Assembly (NCBI RefSeq): GCF_019578655.1
Contig: NC_063263.1
Span: 26,349,001-26,413,000, forward strand
Source: Ricinus communis
Taxonomy: Eukaryota > Streptophyta > Magnoliopsida > Malpighiales > Euphorbiaceae
DNA length: 64,000 bases
Direction of reading: 5' to 3'
The position numbers and the translations under genes were made by a program. Below the pieces are notes generated by a model, which was not told the origin of the DNA, ran no database searches, and worked only from the letters and a program-made list of their open reading frames with translations. Below, in pieces: positions 23,914 to 35,403 of this stretch (the stretch's first letter is position 1; each line of letters starts with the position of its first letter).

Positions 23914-25445
23914 TGATGTGTGCTACTCGTGTTAGCTACAATCTAAGGCAGTGTACCTATCGATGCAGTCTAGCACTAATGGCGAGTATCAAGGTCGTAT
24001 TCCTCGGGAAAGTGAAAGCCCAAAGTTACTCCTTTGTTCTTTGTTATATTAACCTAAAATGGATGATGAATAAATTCTAAACTAACTATTAACTACGAGC
24101 TAAGTCCTAAGGGAGATGCAGGAGTAATTGATAAGTGAAATAATCAAGACAAGAAGACAAACCCAAAGGGAGTCTAAACTAGTTGGCAATCAAACAAAAG
24201 ATAAAGGATCGGTGAGTCTAATTATGCTCCCCGTGGACGAATTCTTAACCGAATTCGGTTTCTCTCTCGAGATAACCGAATTCCTAAACCTAATAACCTA
24301 AAATTGGAATCTCTTCCTAATGATTGATTCTTAAATTAGCATTAAGCTTTAATCCGCCCCTATTAAGCTTTGTTAATTCTTAATCCGGCTAATTAATTAT
24401 CCTTATCTCTAAGCGATTATTAACCAGTTCTTGTTATTCAAAATTCCAATTGCCAAACAGATTTCTCAATCTCATAAAGCAATCTTAACATCACAATTCA
24501 CAACGTCTCATGAATAATGCATAATCTTATTCATACTGAAAACAAGAAGAATACAAAACTAACTCGAACAATCCAACAATATAATATCAAGCCAACATAG
24601 TAAAGAAATCCCAATGGATTAAATCAATCTAGCTAATCATGTTCATGTTTAAAACAATCTAGGAAATCAATCACAATGAAAGAATAATGAAAATAAAACA
24701 TGTACACCCTTTTCTCTCGAATTGGATGAATGACTCCAAATCCTGGATCTACACTTTGATTAATCTCCCAGACCGCCTCTTGAATTGCTTCCACTACTGT
24801 TTTGCACTCGGAACCTTGCGATTCGGGATTCTTACTCCCCGCGAACTCTCTCTTGCACTCGATTGTGCGAAACCGAACCACTCTATGTCACTTCTTCCCT
24901 CTCCTTCTCTAAGAAAAATGAATTTTTCTTATATATTTAACTCAGCACGGCCGTGGTCAAGGCCGTGCTGGTCAGCACGGCCGGAGTCCATGCCGTGTTG
25001 AAACTGTGGATCTCACCAAGTAGGGTTTCACCACGGCCGTGTTTCTCCTCGTGTTGGCTACCACGGGTCGTGTTTCTCCCCATGTTATCCACCACGGGCC
25101 GTGCTGAATGCCGTGGTGGCTACGAAAACCGTGCCCAAACTATTGTTTTGAAGACCAAGTTTCGATGGTTGGTCACGGCCAGAGTCCAGGCCGTGATGGT
25201 CAGCACGGCCTTGACTCAGGCCGTGCTCAATGTGTGCAACGCGGGCTCTTGTCCGATCATGATGAATTCTCGTCCGTTTCCAAACGTATTGATCTATAAT
25301 TGCTTAAACACCGATGATGGTCCTATAAATGTTCCTGAAATGCAAAAGAACATAAAACACGGGTGATCTGGGAATAAAAGCATAATAATTGCTAAGAACA
25401 TACGCAATAATATGCAAGCAAATATGTGTAAAACTATGCTCATCA
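23914..25445 (-). repeat. LTR (subfamily B), 3' LTR of a minus-strand Athila/Tat-type element
   Basis: TGATGTGTGCTACTCG to ATGCTCATCA, 1532 bp. It is a near match to 28714-30229. Its left end abuts viral sequence exactly, with GAAAG as the adjoining pentamer. On its right is the polypurine tract in reverse (ATTACCCCACACTT), as expected for the 3' LTR of a minus-strand element. The palindromic GGCCGTGCTG motif cluster at 24945-25225 is longer than in the partner LTR. Confidence 0.85.
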
Positions 25446-27233
25446 AATTACCCCACACTTAAGCTATTTCTTGTCCTCAAGCAATTAACAACTCACCTCA
25501 TAAAACTACAGTTAGCAATTCCTTTCAGTTTATGCCCCTAGTCCACAACAGAGAGTATTCAACACATCTCAAAGGATACTCAATCATAAATCAAATTACA
25601 AATCATTAACAAAGAATAGAAATAATATTAATGCATGAGTAACTTAAATGACAACTCAACACCAACATCATGAACCAATGCTTCACAGGGATCACTCAAG
25701 TCGCTCAAAGTGTATATTAGGTAAATAACAAATCCCTCAAAGCAAATGCACAAGACCCGCTCACCATAAGCTTGCTTATAAATCATATCTTCGCTACTGT
25801 GAATAAGTAAATACCAAAATCAAAGGGTCTTTACCAAGGTTGTAATGGGGCTAGGGTAAAGGTACGGAGATTTGGACAGAAGTATGAAAATGCTGGAATT
25901 CGTGCGATAAACAATATTATATGCTCAAAGGATTAAATGCCTAAGATCACGAAAAGAATCATTCACTAAAATCCCTACTTCATAGAATAACGCTCGCAAA
26001 TGCTCTAAATCAAATAAAAAGATAAATAATTAAAGAGATTTGTTTATTATATTTTTTTTCTTCTTCTTCTTCTTTTCTTTTCTCTTTTTTTTTTTTTTTT
26101 TTTTAAAGAAATGAACTAGCAGCTTATTAGCGACCGCCGCATACAACTCGAATAAACATAAAGAATAACAAATACAAATTGGATCAAGGGGAGCATTTAA
26201 AATATCAAAAAGATTTAGTGAATTTACCAATATAGCAACTAGCATTTTAATCCCTCATAAAGTCGAACATATCACAGAAAGAAATTCCAGCATAAGGGTA
26301 AAGGAAAGATAAATGTAAAGAATGGTATAATTGAAGTGTATAGGTGTAGATTATGAAGAAAAGGTTAAGGCTCAAAAATTGGCTAACTAATGGAAACATA
26401 AGGTGGTAGGCTTTTGGTCAAATGCGGGAATCCTAAATCGCCCAAATCATCTCATGGTATTCACAATATTCATGTAACTTCAACATGCATTACAAAGCAA
26501 GTTCTAGAAGCAAAGTTAAGTACAATGCACACTCAAACAAGAAATATAAAGAGCATAAGCATAATGAATGCTCAACTGGCTCAAAATCTCACTTTCAGGT
26601 GTGGTATTAGGTGCAGTTGGTTCGCAACATCATTAATTGAATCATTATTTAAGAAACACATGCATATGATATTATCAACGTTCTAAGTTAAAATTTGACA
26701 ATTCGAAAAATAATTAAATAACACCGGTTTAACCCGGCAGGGTTGATGTGTAAAACACCATAAATTGTTTTCCAAGGACAATGAACAACAAAGAAAAGTA
26801 ACTACAATTCTATAAATCAAGTCATCAATCAGCTTAAAAATAGCATACTCAAGTGCATAAAAACACAGTGTCCTAACATCCCCTAAAAATACACAACACC
26901 TAGCCATAGCAATTTCAGATATATTAAAAATCCATATGAGAGATTAAGGTTTATCCATAAGCACCCCACACTTGAAGAACACACTGTCCTCAGTGTAAAA
27001 TGTATTGGATACCCCGCATGGAATGCTCAACTCAGAGAACAAAGGCAATACAATCCAAGTGCATGACATGTATGAAAAATAAAGTAAATAAATGCAGAAA
27101 AATAAAAAGATCTAGGGGACTGCCCTGATCATCCATCGAGGCTGATGTTGTGGAAATTCAGTGCCTCCTCGGTAGAATCTGAAAATAATAAAATAAAGAA
27201 ATAAAATTAAAACTGAAAATATGAAAACTAAAA
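25446..27233 (-). mobile_element. Non-coding internal region of the minus-strand LTR element
   Basis: It runs from the polypurine tract to the end of gag. There is no pol, so this copy is deleted or non-autonomous. It has a long pyrimidine run (26050-26104, purine on the element's coding strand), which gives a meaningless Lys-rich frame. A second ACCCCACACTTGAAG phrase lies at about 26960. Nothing else supported. Confidence 0.6.
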
Positions 27234-28510
27234 CTAATAAAATGTTTCAAAACAAAAGGTTAAAATATTAAAGATTAAAGATAAAGTTTGGGGTGCCTCC
27301 CAAAAGCGCTTCTTTTTTATGTGATGAGTCTTCTTAGCTGGACTCATGGTGAAAGGCAAATGGGCGTGATCGACGACCATCCATCCTTCTTCCAAGCAAA
27401 TGTCTTCAAGTATCCGCTTAGAGGGATAATCATCAATTTCCTCTTCCCGACTATCAAGCAAGCTGCCAATATGATGGGCAAGACTCGCTCCTCGTATAAT
27501 TGGACGTAGTCATGATGCTCTAGGGGCTCTTCCAATTTGAAAGCTGGAGTTTCAACAATTGGAAGGATCGATGGTTGGGCAATCTCTTCAGGAGTGTCGA
27601 TGGTTTTCTTCAGTCCCTGGCTTGGTTCACTTGCTAGGAGAAACTCGAGCTCCTCCAAGACTTCTTCATTGGACAACTCGTGCTCATCTTCCATCATCGA
27701 GGGGACTTGTGGAAAATCTACCAACAATTCCTCTAATCGCAACTCAAAGATCATCAATCGTACATTCCAGTTTGGTAGTCTTTCAGAGGGATCATGTTTG
27801 CCTCTTCCTTTTCTGGTCCTATCTCCATGTTCAAAGAGTCGTCCTGCACATAAGCATCATCGTCAAACATAATAGATAAACCAGAAAAATTCTCACCTGA
27901 ACGCAAAGTGATGGCGCTCAAATGTTCCTCGGATTCAGTAGCCTTTGATGGAGTTCTCAATTGCTCTTCCGCTAGTAACTTGAAGATTAAGCCTACTTGA
28001 TGCTCTATGTTGTTAATCAAGGCTTGTTAATCTTCAAGTATCCTCTCTGTTTGTTGGAATCTTTCCTCAAGACTTGTTATGAACCTCATCATCAGCTCCT
28101 CTGACACTAACTCTTCATCTTGAGTTGAAGGTGCAACATTAGGCTGCTGATGTAGTTGCTGAATTCCTAGTGGTTCTTGGCCATCTAAGCTCCATCCAAA
28201 GGGTGAATGAGTGCTCCACTCTTGATTGTAGGTGCTTCCATACGAGTCATTTGGCCAACTTCCCGTATAATTCACCTGTTCACAGTTATAAGAACAATGA
28301 GCAACATCACTATACAATGGACAATCATTACAGACATGTAAACCACAACAAAATTCACAAAAGACTTGAGATGAAAGGATAGGAGAAGAGAGTTGATCGG
28401 TAGCCCTGCAAAATGATTCCACTCGAGCATCTAAAGATGTATGGGCATCCCAATTTTTAGCACTCTCTTAGTTCCTATTCTCATTTTCCAATGCGTCATA
28501 CAAAGATTTT
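27234..28510 (-). pseudogene. gag of the minus-strand Athila/Tat-type element
   Basis: Minus-strand frames in order from 28510 down. First comes a CCHC knuckle (CEFCCGLHVCNDCPL, about 28315-28360). A Tyr/Asn/Ser-rich segment (NDSYGSTYNQEW) follows, then a coiled helix ending ITSLEERFQQTERILED. The family hallmark HLSAITLRSGE lies near 27895-27925, and an acidic Glu-rich tail follows to about 27350. The ITLRSG phrase marks the gag-to-protease transition in Athila/Tat elements. Protease, RT and integrase are missing. Frames are split by stops at about 28024 and 27760. The region 28027-28500 is duplicated at 1-470. Confidence 0.75.
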
Positions 28511-28690
28511 GAGTTTAGCATTGAACCTCCTTATCATTCACTATCTGAATCATAAACTTAAGCTAAATAAATATGTACAAATAAAATAAAATAAATAAAC
28601 AAATAAAAATAAAAATCATAAAATAATAAGAAAGAAAAAAAAATGGCTAAATTAACAAATAGCAAATTTCACTCTAGTTTTCAAACAATT

Positions 28691-28707
28691 CCCCGGCAAC
28701 GGCGCCA
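28691..28707 (-). other. Primer-binding site, tRNA-Asp type
   Basis: CCCCGGCAACGGCGCCA on the plus strand equals the 3' end of plant tRNA-Asp(GUC) over 17 bases. The minus strand therefore binds that tRNA. The LTR starts six bases further right. Confidence 0.9.
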
Positions 28708-28713
28708 AAAACT

Positions 28714-30229
28714 TGATTTGTGCTACTCGTGTTAGCTACAATCTAAGGCAGTGTACCTATCGATGCAGTCTAGCACTAATGGCGAGTATCAAGGTCGTAT
28801 TCCTCGGGAAAGTGAAAGCCCAGAGTTACTCCTTTGTTCTTTGTTATATTAACCTAAAATGGATGATGAATAAATTCTAAACTAACTATTAACTACGAGC
28901 TAAGTCCTAAGGGAGATGCAGGAGTAATTGATAAGTGAAATAATCAAGACAAGAAGACAAACCCAAAGGGAATCTAAACTAGTTGGCAATCAAACAAAAG
29001 ATAAAGGATCGGTGAGTCTAATTATGCTCCCCGTGGATTTATTCTTAATCAATTCGGTTTCTCTCTCGAGATAACCGAATTCCTAAACCTAATAACCTAA
29101 AGTTGGAATCTCTTCCTAACGATTGATTCTTAAATTAGCATTAAGCTTTAATCCGCCCCTATTAAGCTTTGTTAATTCTTAATCCGGCTAATTAATTATC
29201 CTTATCTCTAAGCGATTATTAACCAGTTCTTGTTATTCAAAATTCCAATTGCCAAACGGATTTCTCAATCTCATAAAGCAATCTAAACATCACAATTCAC
29301 AACGTCTCATGAATAATGCATAATCTTATTCATACTGAAAACAAGAAGAATACAAAACCAACTCGAACAATCCAACAATATAATATCAAGCCAACATAGT
29401 AAAGAAATCCCAATGGATTAAATCAATCTAGCTAATCATGTTCATGTTTAAAACAATCTAGGAAATCAATCACAATGAAAGAATAATGAAAATAAAACAT
29501 GTACACCCTTTTCTCTCGAATTGGATGAACAGTTCCAAATTTGGATCTACACTTTGATTAATCTCCCAGACTGCCTCTTGAATTGCTTCCACTTCTGTTT
29601 TGCACTCGGAACCTTGCGATTCTGGGATTCTTACTCCCCGCAACTCTCTCTTGCACTCAGTATTGTGTAGAAACCGAACCAGCCGCCAGGGCTCTATGTC
29701 ACTTCTTCCCTCTCCTTCTCTAAGAAAAAATGAATTTTTCTTATATATTTAACTCAGCATTTAATCTGGAGTCCATGTCGTGCTGAAACTGTGGATCTCA
29801 CCAAGTAGGGTTTCACCACGGCCGTGTTTCTCCCCGTGTTGGCTACCACGGGCCATGTTTCTCCCCGTGTTATCCACCACGGGCCGTGCTGAATGCCGTG
29901 GTGGCTACGGAATCGTGCCCAAACTATTGTTTTGAAGACCAAGTTTCGATGGTTGGTCACGGCCAGAGTCCAGGCCGTGATGGTCAGCACGGCCTTGACT
30001 CAGGCCGTGCTCAATGTGTGCAACGCGGGCTCTTGTCCGATCTTGATGAATTCTCATCCGTTTCCGAACGTATTGATCTATAATTGCTTAAACACCGATG
30101 ATGGTCCTATAAATGTTCCTGAAATGCAAAAGAACATAAAACACAGGTGATCTGGGAATAAAAGCACAATAATTGCTAAGAACATACGCAATAATATGCA
30201 AGCAAATATGTGTAAAACTATGCTCATCA
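28714..30229 (-). repeat. LTR (subfamily B), 5' LTR of the minus-strand element
   Basis: TGATTTGTGCTACTCG to ATGCTCATCA, 1516 bp, very similar to 23914-25445. Compared with that copy it has lost the first two GGCCGTG palindromes and has an altered stretch near 29036-29052. It borders the primer site on the left. On the right it borders another polypurine-side fragment (30230-30377), so it is shared by two element bodies. Confidence 0.85.
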
Positions 30230-30377
30230 AATTACCCCACACTTAAGCTATTTCTTGTCCTCAAGCAATTAACAACTCACCTCATAAAACTACAGTTAGC
30301 AATTCCTTTCAGTTTATACCCCTAGTCCACAACAGAGAGTATTCAACACATCTCAAAGGATACTCAATCATAAATCA
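30230..30377 (-). mobile_element. Truncated polypurine-side fragment of a second LTR element copy
   Basis: Same text as 25446-25597 (starting ATTACCCCACACTTAAGC). It stops abruptly at CATAAATCAA, where viral coat-protein sequence begins. A CAA(G) overlap at the junction suggests end joining. Confidence 0.8.
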
Positions 30378-31337
30378 AGCCTACAAAGACACCTTCATGA
30401 TCAGAGTCATGCTTAGGGAAGATTCAAACCAACCTTTCTGGAAAGAGAAATTCTTAGCTGGTTTACCTAAGATACTAGGTGAAAGAGTTAGGAATACCAT
30501 AAGAGAAGCCTATAATGACCAGATCCCTTATGATTTCTACACTTATGGTGAATTAGTGAGCCTTACCCAGAAAGAAGGATTGAAGATATGCCATGACCTT
30601 AAACTTCAAAGACAACTCAAATGGGAAATGAAGAAGACTAGGCAAGAACTAGGTAGTTTTTGTAATCAGTTTGAGTATAATCCCATAGAGCCTTCCCCTA
30701 CCTATAAAGGAAAATGCAAAGAAGATTTTTCCAAATCTTTTAAGAAAAAATAATTTTTCAAAAATAGAAGAACTCCCAAGAATAAGGAGAATTTCTACAA
30801 AAAGCCATCCTCTTCAAAATTTCCAAAACAAAATTCCAAAAAAGATTTTAGCAAAATTACTTGCTATAAGTGTGGCAAAAAGGGCCATACTTCAAAGTAT
30901 TGTAAGTTTTCTAAAAAACTCCATGAGCTCCAAATAGAAGATGAAATTTTAAGCAAAATTTCTGCTCTTCTTGTTGATTCCTCTGAATCAGAATTTTCGA
31001 ATAGTGAGGAAGAGTTTCAAATTGATGAAATCAAACCTCATCCGACTATTCTGAATCAGATTCTGAAGATATTTCAAAGAATATTAATATGCTCACTAGG
31101 CAACAAGAAGCTTTTCTTGAAGCCGTCAAGCATATTAATGACCCCCAAATCCAAAAACAAGTTTTGAAAGAAATCTTAAAAACTGAGACCCTTGTCCCCT
31201 CTTCTAGTAAGAATACTTATGATCTTACTATGATCTTGGATAAAAGGAAAAAGCTAAAAAACCCTCTTCCTACGTTCCAAGAGCTTCAGAAAGAAATCAA
31301 AGCCATCAAAACAGAGCTCAAAGATTTGAAAAAAAAA
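30378..31337 (+). pseudogene. Viral coat-protein C-terminal part, zinc finger and coiled coil (plus copy)
   Basis: It begins in the coat-protein domain at the point matching about 36386 of the minus copy. The first part holds VMLREDSNQPFWKEKFLAGL, then a basic Lys-rich segment. A CCHC finger (CYKCGKKGHTSKYC, 30862-30903) is the nucleic-acid-binding signature of caulimovirid coat proteins. Next come a Ser/Glu-rich acidic stretch and a coiled-coil-like segment (31089-31337) rich in Leu/Lys/Glu heptads. There are stops at 30751 and 31338 and a frameshift near 31045. About 0.83 kb of coat-protein N-terminal sequence present in the minus copy is missing here. Confidence 0.8.
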
Positions 31338-31960
31338 TAACAAAATGATTATGTTTTGCTCCAAAGCCTGATTCTCAAACAGAATAGTGATTCTGATTCT
31401 GAAGAAGAAAATAATTTTCAAAATCTTGAGGTTTCTGAAAATGTTCCAGAAAACTTCATCAACATTTTAAAAGAAATTACCTCAAGAAAATATTTTATTC
31501 AAATAAAACTCATTTTTCCTGGTGACTTCCAAATAGAAACCATCGCTTTATTTGATACAGGAGTAGACCTCAACTGTATCAATTATGAGCTGGTTCCTAA
31601 AAGGTATCATCAAGAAACTAAAGAAAGGCTTACTTCAGCCAATAGTTTAAAGATTAGGATCATGGGAAAACTCAAGTCGCAATTCTAAATAATAATATTG
31701 CTTTGAAAAATGTTTTTATTCTTACAAAAGATCTTCAGCAAACAGTTATTTTGGGAACTCCTTTTATCAATTTAATTACTCCTTTCAAAGTAACTACTCC
31801 TGGTATTATTTTTAAAGCTAAAGATTCAAAGATTGTTTTTCCTTTTATAGAAAAACCTAAAAAGAGAAATCTCAATCTTATTAAAGCCCATTCAATTTAC
31901 AATTTTGAGATAAATGCTTTGATCAAAGGAAAACAAACCCAGCTTTTCCACTTAAAATAA
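31338..31960 (+). pseudogene. Viral aspartic protease region (plus copy)
   Basis: Retropepsin-like domain with the active-site motif FDTGVDLNCINYE (about 31550-31590). The minus copy has DTGAD, the usual form, so Ala to Val at this position is a change private to this copy. A second conserved strand TVILGTPFINLI follows at about 31745. The protease would process the polyprotein. A shift near 31665 separates the two halves, and a stop at 31958 ends the segment before RT. Confidence 0.75.
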
Positions 31961-31969
31961 GATATGGGT

Positions 31970-33423
31970 TTGAAAAGGATCCAAAATCAAATGCAAAATG
32001 ATTTTGTCCAAAGAAAAAACACTGATTTGCAAAAGAAGATTGAAAATGAAGTTTGTTTGATCTTCCTAATGCTTTTTAGAGACGAAAACAACATATGGTA
32101 GATTTACCATATGAAAAAGAATTTTTTGATAAGCAAATCCCTACCAAAGCAAGACCCATCCAAATGAATGAAGCCCTAGAAAGCCATTGTAGAATAGAAA
32201 TAAAAGATTTAGAGCAAAAAGGTTTGATTACCAAATTTAGATCCCCCTGGTCATGTGCAGCTTTCTATGTCAACAAAAATAGTGAGATAGAAAGAGGAAC
32301 ACCTAGGTTGTTGATTAATTACAAATCTTTGAATAAAGCCCTAAAATGGATTAGATACCCAATTCCAAACAAAAAGGATCTTCTTCAAAAGCTTCATTCT
32401 GCTTTATTTTTTCAAAGTTTGATATGAAATCAGGATTTTGGCAAATCCAGATTCATCCAAAAGACAGATACAAAACTGCTTTTACAGTTCCATTTGGCTA
32501 GTACGAATGGAATGTAATGCCCTTTGGATTAAAAAATGCTCCTTCTGAATTTCAAAAAATCATGAATGACATTTTCAATCCTTATTCAAAGTTTTGCATT
32601 GTCTACATTGATGATGTGTTGATATTTTCAAATTCTCTAGAGCAACATTTCAAACACTTGGAGACATTTTTCTATATTGTTAAGAAAAATGGTTTAGTGG
32701 TTTCAAACTCAAAGATATCTTTATTCCAAACAAAAATTAGGTTTCTTGGTCACTATATCTCGCGGGGAACTATCACCCCAATTGAAAGGTCTCTAGCCTT
32801 TACTTCAAAGTTTCCAGACAAAATTTTGGAAAATACACAATTACAAAGATTCCTTGGTAGTTTAAATTATGTGATGGATTTTTATCCAAATTTGAACTGT
32901 CTAGCAAAGCCCCTGCATGATAAGTTAAAGAAAAACCCCCATGCATGGACCGATGAGCATACAAAGATTGTCCAAAGCATAAAAAAGCAAGTTTCTGAAA
33001 TACCATGTTTACACCTAGCTGATCCATCTACATTCAAAATTGTTGAAACTGATGCATCAAATCTAGGATATGGTGGGATTCTTAAGCAAGTCCAAAACAA
33101 CAAAGAATGTATTGTCCAGTTTACTTCTGCACACTGGAATGATACACAAAAAAAACTATTCAACTATCAAAAAAGAAATTCTTTCGATAGTTTTGTGCAT
33201 TTCAAAATTTCAAAGCGATCTTTTAAACCAAAAATTTCTTTTAAGGATTGATTGTAAATCTGCTAAAGAAGTTATACAAAAAGATGTTCAAAACATAGCT
33301 TCAAAACAAATTTTTGCCAGAAAGCCATTCTTTCTGTTTTTGACTTTGAAATCGAATACATAAGAGGAGATTCGAATTCAATTCCAGACTTTCTAACCAG
33401 AGAATTCCTTCAAAAACAGGAGT
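31970..33423 (+). pseudogene. Viral reverse transcriptase / RNase H (plus copy)
   Basis: RT fingers at 32095-32340, the FDMKSGFWQIQIHPKDRYKT region near 32420-32480, MPFGLKNAPSEFQ at 32517, and the catalytic YIDDVLIFSN at about 32605-32635. RNase H begins with ETDASNLGYGGIL (33046-33084), with further segments to 33420. RT copies genomic RNA to DNA; RNase H removes the RNA. Damage seen: a frameshift near 32410, a TAG at about 32498 within the PFG-YEWNVMPFG region, and a frameshift near 33170. No second copy of RT exists in the window; the inverted copy stops before it. Confidence 0.85.
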
Positions 33424-33427
33424 GAAA

Positions 33428-34872
33428 ATGCCAAGAAAATCAAAAGCGAAAGAAGAAAAGTCGACAGCAAGTTCAAAGCATGTCCAAAGTCCAAAGAAGG
33501 AAATTTTGTCTTCTTCTTCAAAGCCCATCAGAACCTGGACGGAAATCATCCAGGAAGAAATTGATAGGAGCAAGGTCGATCCGGCCCAACAACAATCGCA
33601 AATTCAAGAGTGGTTTGCACAGTAAGATCCTGAATTCCTAAAAAGGGTCGAAGAATATTCAAAGCAAATGATACAACTTCAACCCGAAGCCTCTCCAAAG
33701 TCATCCTCCTCTTCTAACAAGGGTAAAGGTATACTTTCTATCCCTTTTTCAAAATCTGAGATAGAAATTTTTCCTCAAAACCTATCTCAGAACTCTAAAA
33801 GTATTTCAAAGCCCAACTCTCAAGAAATAGTTTTGTCACAAACAAAACTTTTCAAATCCAACGAATATATAGAAAAGCAAAATTTTCAAAACATTTTGAC
33901 TATTGAGGAAGGATTCTGTACAGAAAGCCCCTCAAAACTGATTTCAAAGATTTTCCCTCCAGGATGGTATTTCAAGCCCTGGAATATTTCAAAGCCTCAA
34001 TCCTATTACTAGTCTATCCTTGAGGTAACTGGTTCTGTAAAGTTCAAACACTTCAAAAAACACAAAGACCATAAAAACCCTGCATATTCCACATGCACCA
34101 TACAAAGAATCCTCCACCCTACAGATTGGGGAATGGATTTACACTCATCAAGATCCTTCCCAACTTCCCTCCAAAGAACCTACCCATCAAGCCTAAACAC
34201 TTCTTTCAACTATTGGGATTACCAACAAGCTTGGTTTAATACTTTTCTTCTTCAAAACGAAGGACAAAACCATTCTTGGCTTTTCTACTTCAATACAAGC
34301 TCAATCCAAATTTCAAAGATCCCCTATTGGTTTAAACAATGGTGGAATTTTTATGGCAATGTTCCTAAGACCATAATTCCAGAAGTTCTACCTCTGTTTA
34401 ACCTTTTCAAAGCCCACTATAAACCCAATAAAATAGAAAAATATTTCCCCCGTTACTTCTATTTTGTTCAAACTTTTTTCTTCCCTGAAAATGTGTATGG
34501 TATTTCCATTTCAATCAAGCAGCAGATGGAGAAATCATTCTTACCCGAAGGTTCAAAGTCAAATGGTGGGATAAATTTAACCACCAAGAAAAATTATCAC
34601 AAAAGATGGTACAAAATTTCCTTTCAAAAAATAGCTTCTTACCACCTCTGAAAGAACAGACCACTTTCTTGGTACAGAAGTCCTTCATAATTCCAAAGCT
34701 AGCGGTGGCTCAGACAGAAGAAGATTTCTTACAGTTGATTAAACAATTGTCAGAAACCGCCTTTTCCAAAGGAAAATCAAAAGCTTCATCTTCCTCTTCC
34801 AGCACCAGCTCAGTAGCAATAAACCTAGATGGTGACTCAAACGAAGATGACTATTTTGGGATATTCAAGACC
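33428..34872 (+). pseudogene. Viral ORF2 (plus copy)
   Basis: It starts at ATG 33428 just after the RNase H end. The N-terminal part is basic and Ser/Lys-rich and includes IRTWTEIIQEEIDRSKVDP. There are stops at about 33623 and 34010. The middle part (34133-34500) is aromatic-rich (YWFKQWWNFYG). The C-terminal part contains the poly-Ser/acidic tail also seen at 21840-21950. At least one frameshift lies between 34480 and 34560. No function is assigned to this ORF in related endogenous viruses. At 34872 it joins head-on to the inverted copy, losing its last codons. Confidence 0.65.
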
Positions 34873-34885
34873 ATTAATAAGATTG
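34862..34885. other. Inversion junction between the two viral copies
   Basis: Left of the junction the text follows plus-strand ORF2 (GGGATATTCAAG, compare 21940). Right of it the text is the reverse complement of the protease end (31870-31890). The change occurs within about ten bases around 34873, with short AT-rich overlap and no spacer. Confidence 0.8.
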
Positions 34886-35403
34886 AGATTTCTCTTTTTA
34901 GGTTTTTCTATAAAAGGAAAAAAAATCTTTGAATCTTTAGCTTTAAAAATAATACTAGCAGTAGTTACTTTGAAAGGAGTAATTAAATTGATAAAAGGAG
35001 TTCCCAAAATAATTGTTTGCTGAAGATCTTTTGTAAGAATAAAAATATTTTTTAAAGCAATATTATTATTTAGAATTGCAGCTTCAGTTTTTTTCGCAAT
35101 CCTAATCTTTGAACTATTGGCTGAAGTAAGTCTTTCTTTAGTTTCTTGATGATACCTTTTAGGAACCAGCTCATAATTGATACAGTTGAGGTCTGCTCCT
35201 GTATCAAATAAAGTGATGGTTTCTATTTGGAAGTCACCAGGGAAAATGAGTTTTATTTGAATCAAATATTTTCTTGAGGTAATTTCTTTTAAAACGTTAA
35301 TGAAGTTTTCTGGAACATTTTCAGAAACCTCAAGATTTTGAAAATTATTTTCTTCTTTAGAATCAGAATCACTATTCTGTTTGAGAATCAGGCTTTGGAG
35401 CAA
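34873..35403 (-). pseudogene. Viral aspartic protease region (inverted copy)
   Basis: Minus-strand counterpart of 31356-31885. It has FDTGADLNCINYE (canonical DTGA active site, about 35175-35215) and ILGTPFINLI (about 34985). This stretch is open for 188 codons, in contrast to the plus copy, which is frameshifted here. The last codons run through the inversion junction into unrelated ORF2-antisense sequence. RT is absent beyond the junction. Confidence 0.8.

Noticed and set aside
24953..25366. 137-codon plus ORF also seen at 29893-30150
   Set aside because: It lies in an LTR across the GGCCGTG motif cluster; recurrence reflects LTR duplication, not coding.
26030..26245. Lys-rich minus ORF
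   Set aside because: Produced by a pyrimidine/purine run in retroelement internal DNA, not a gene.
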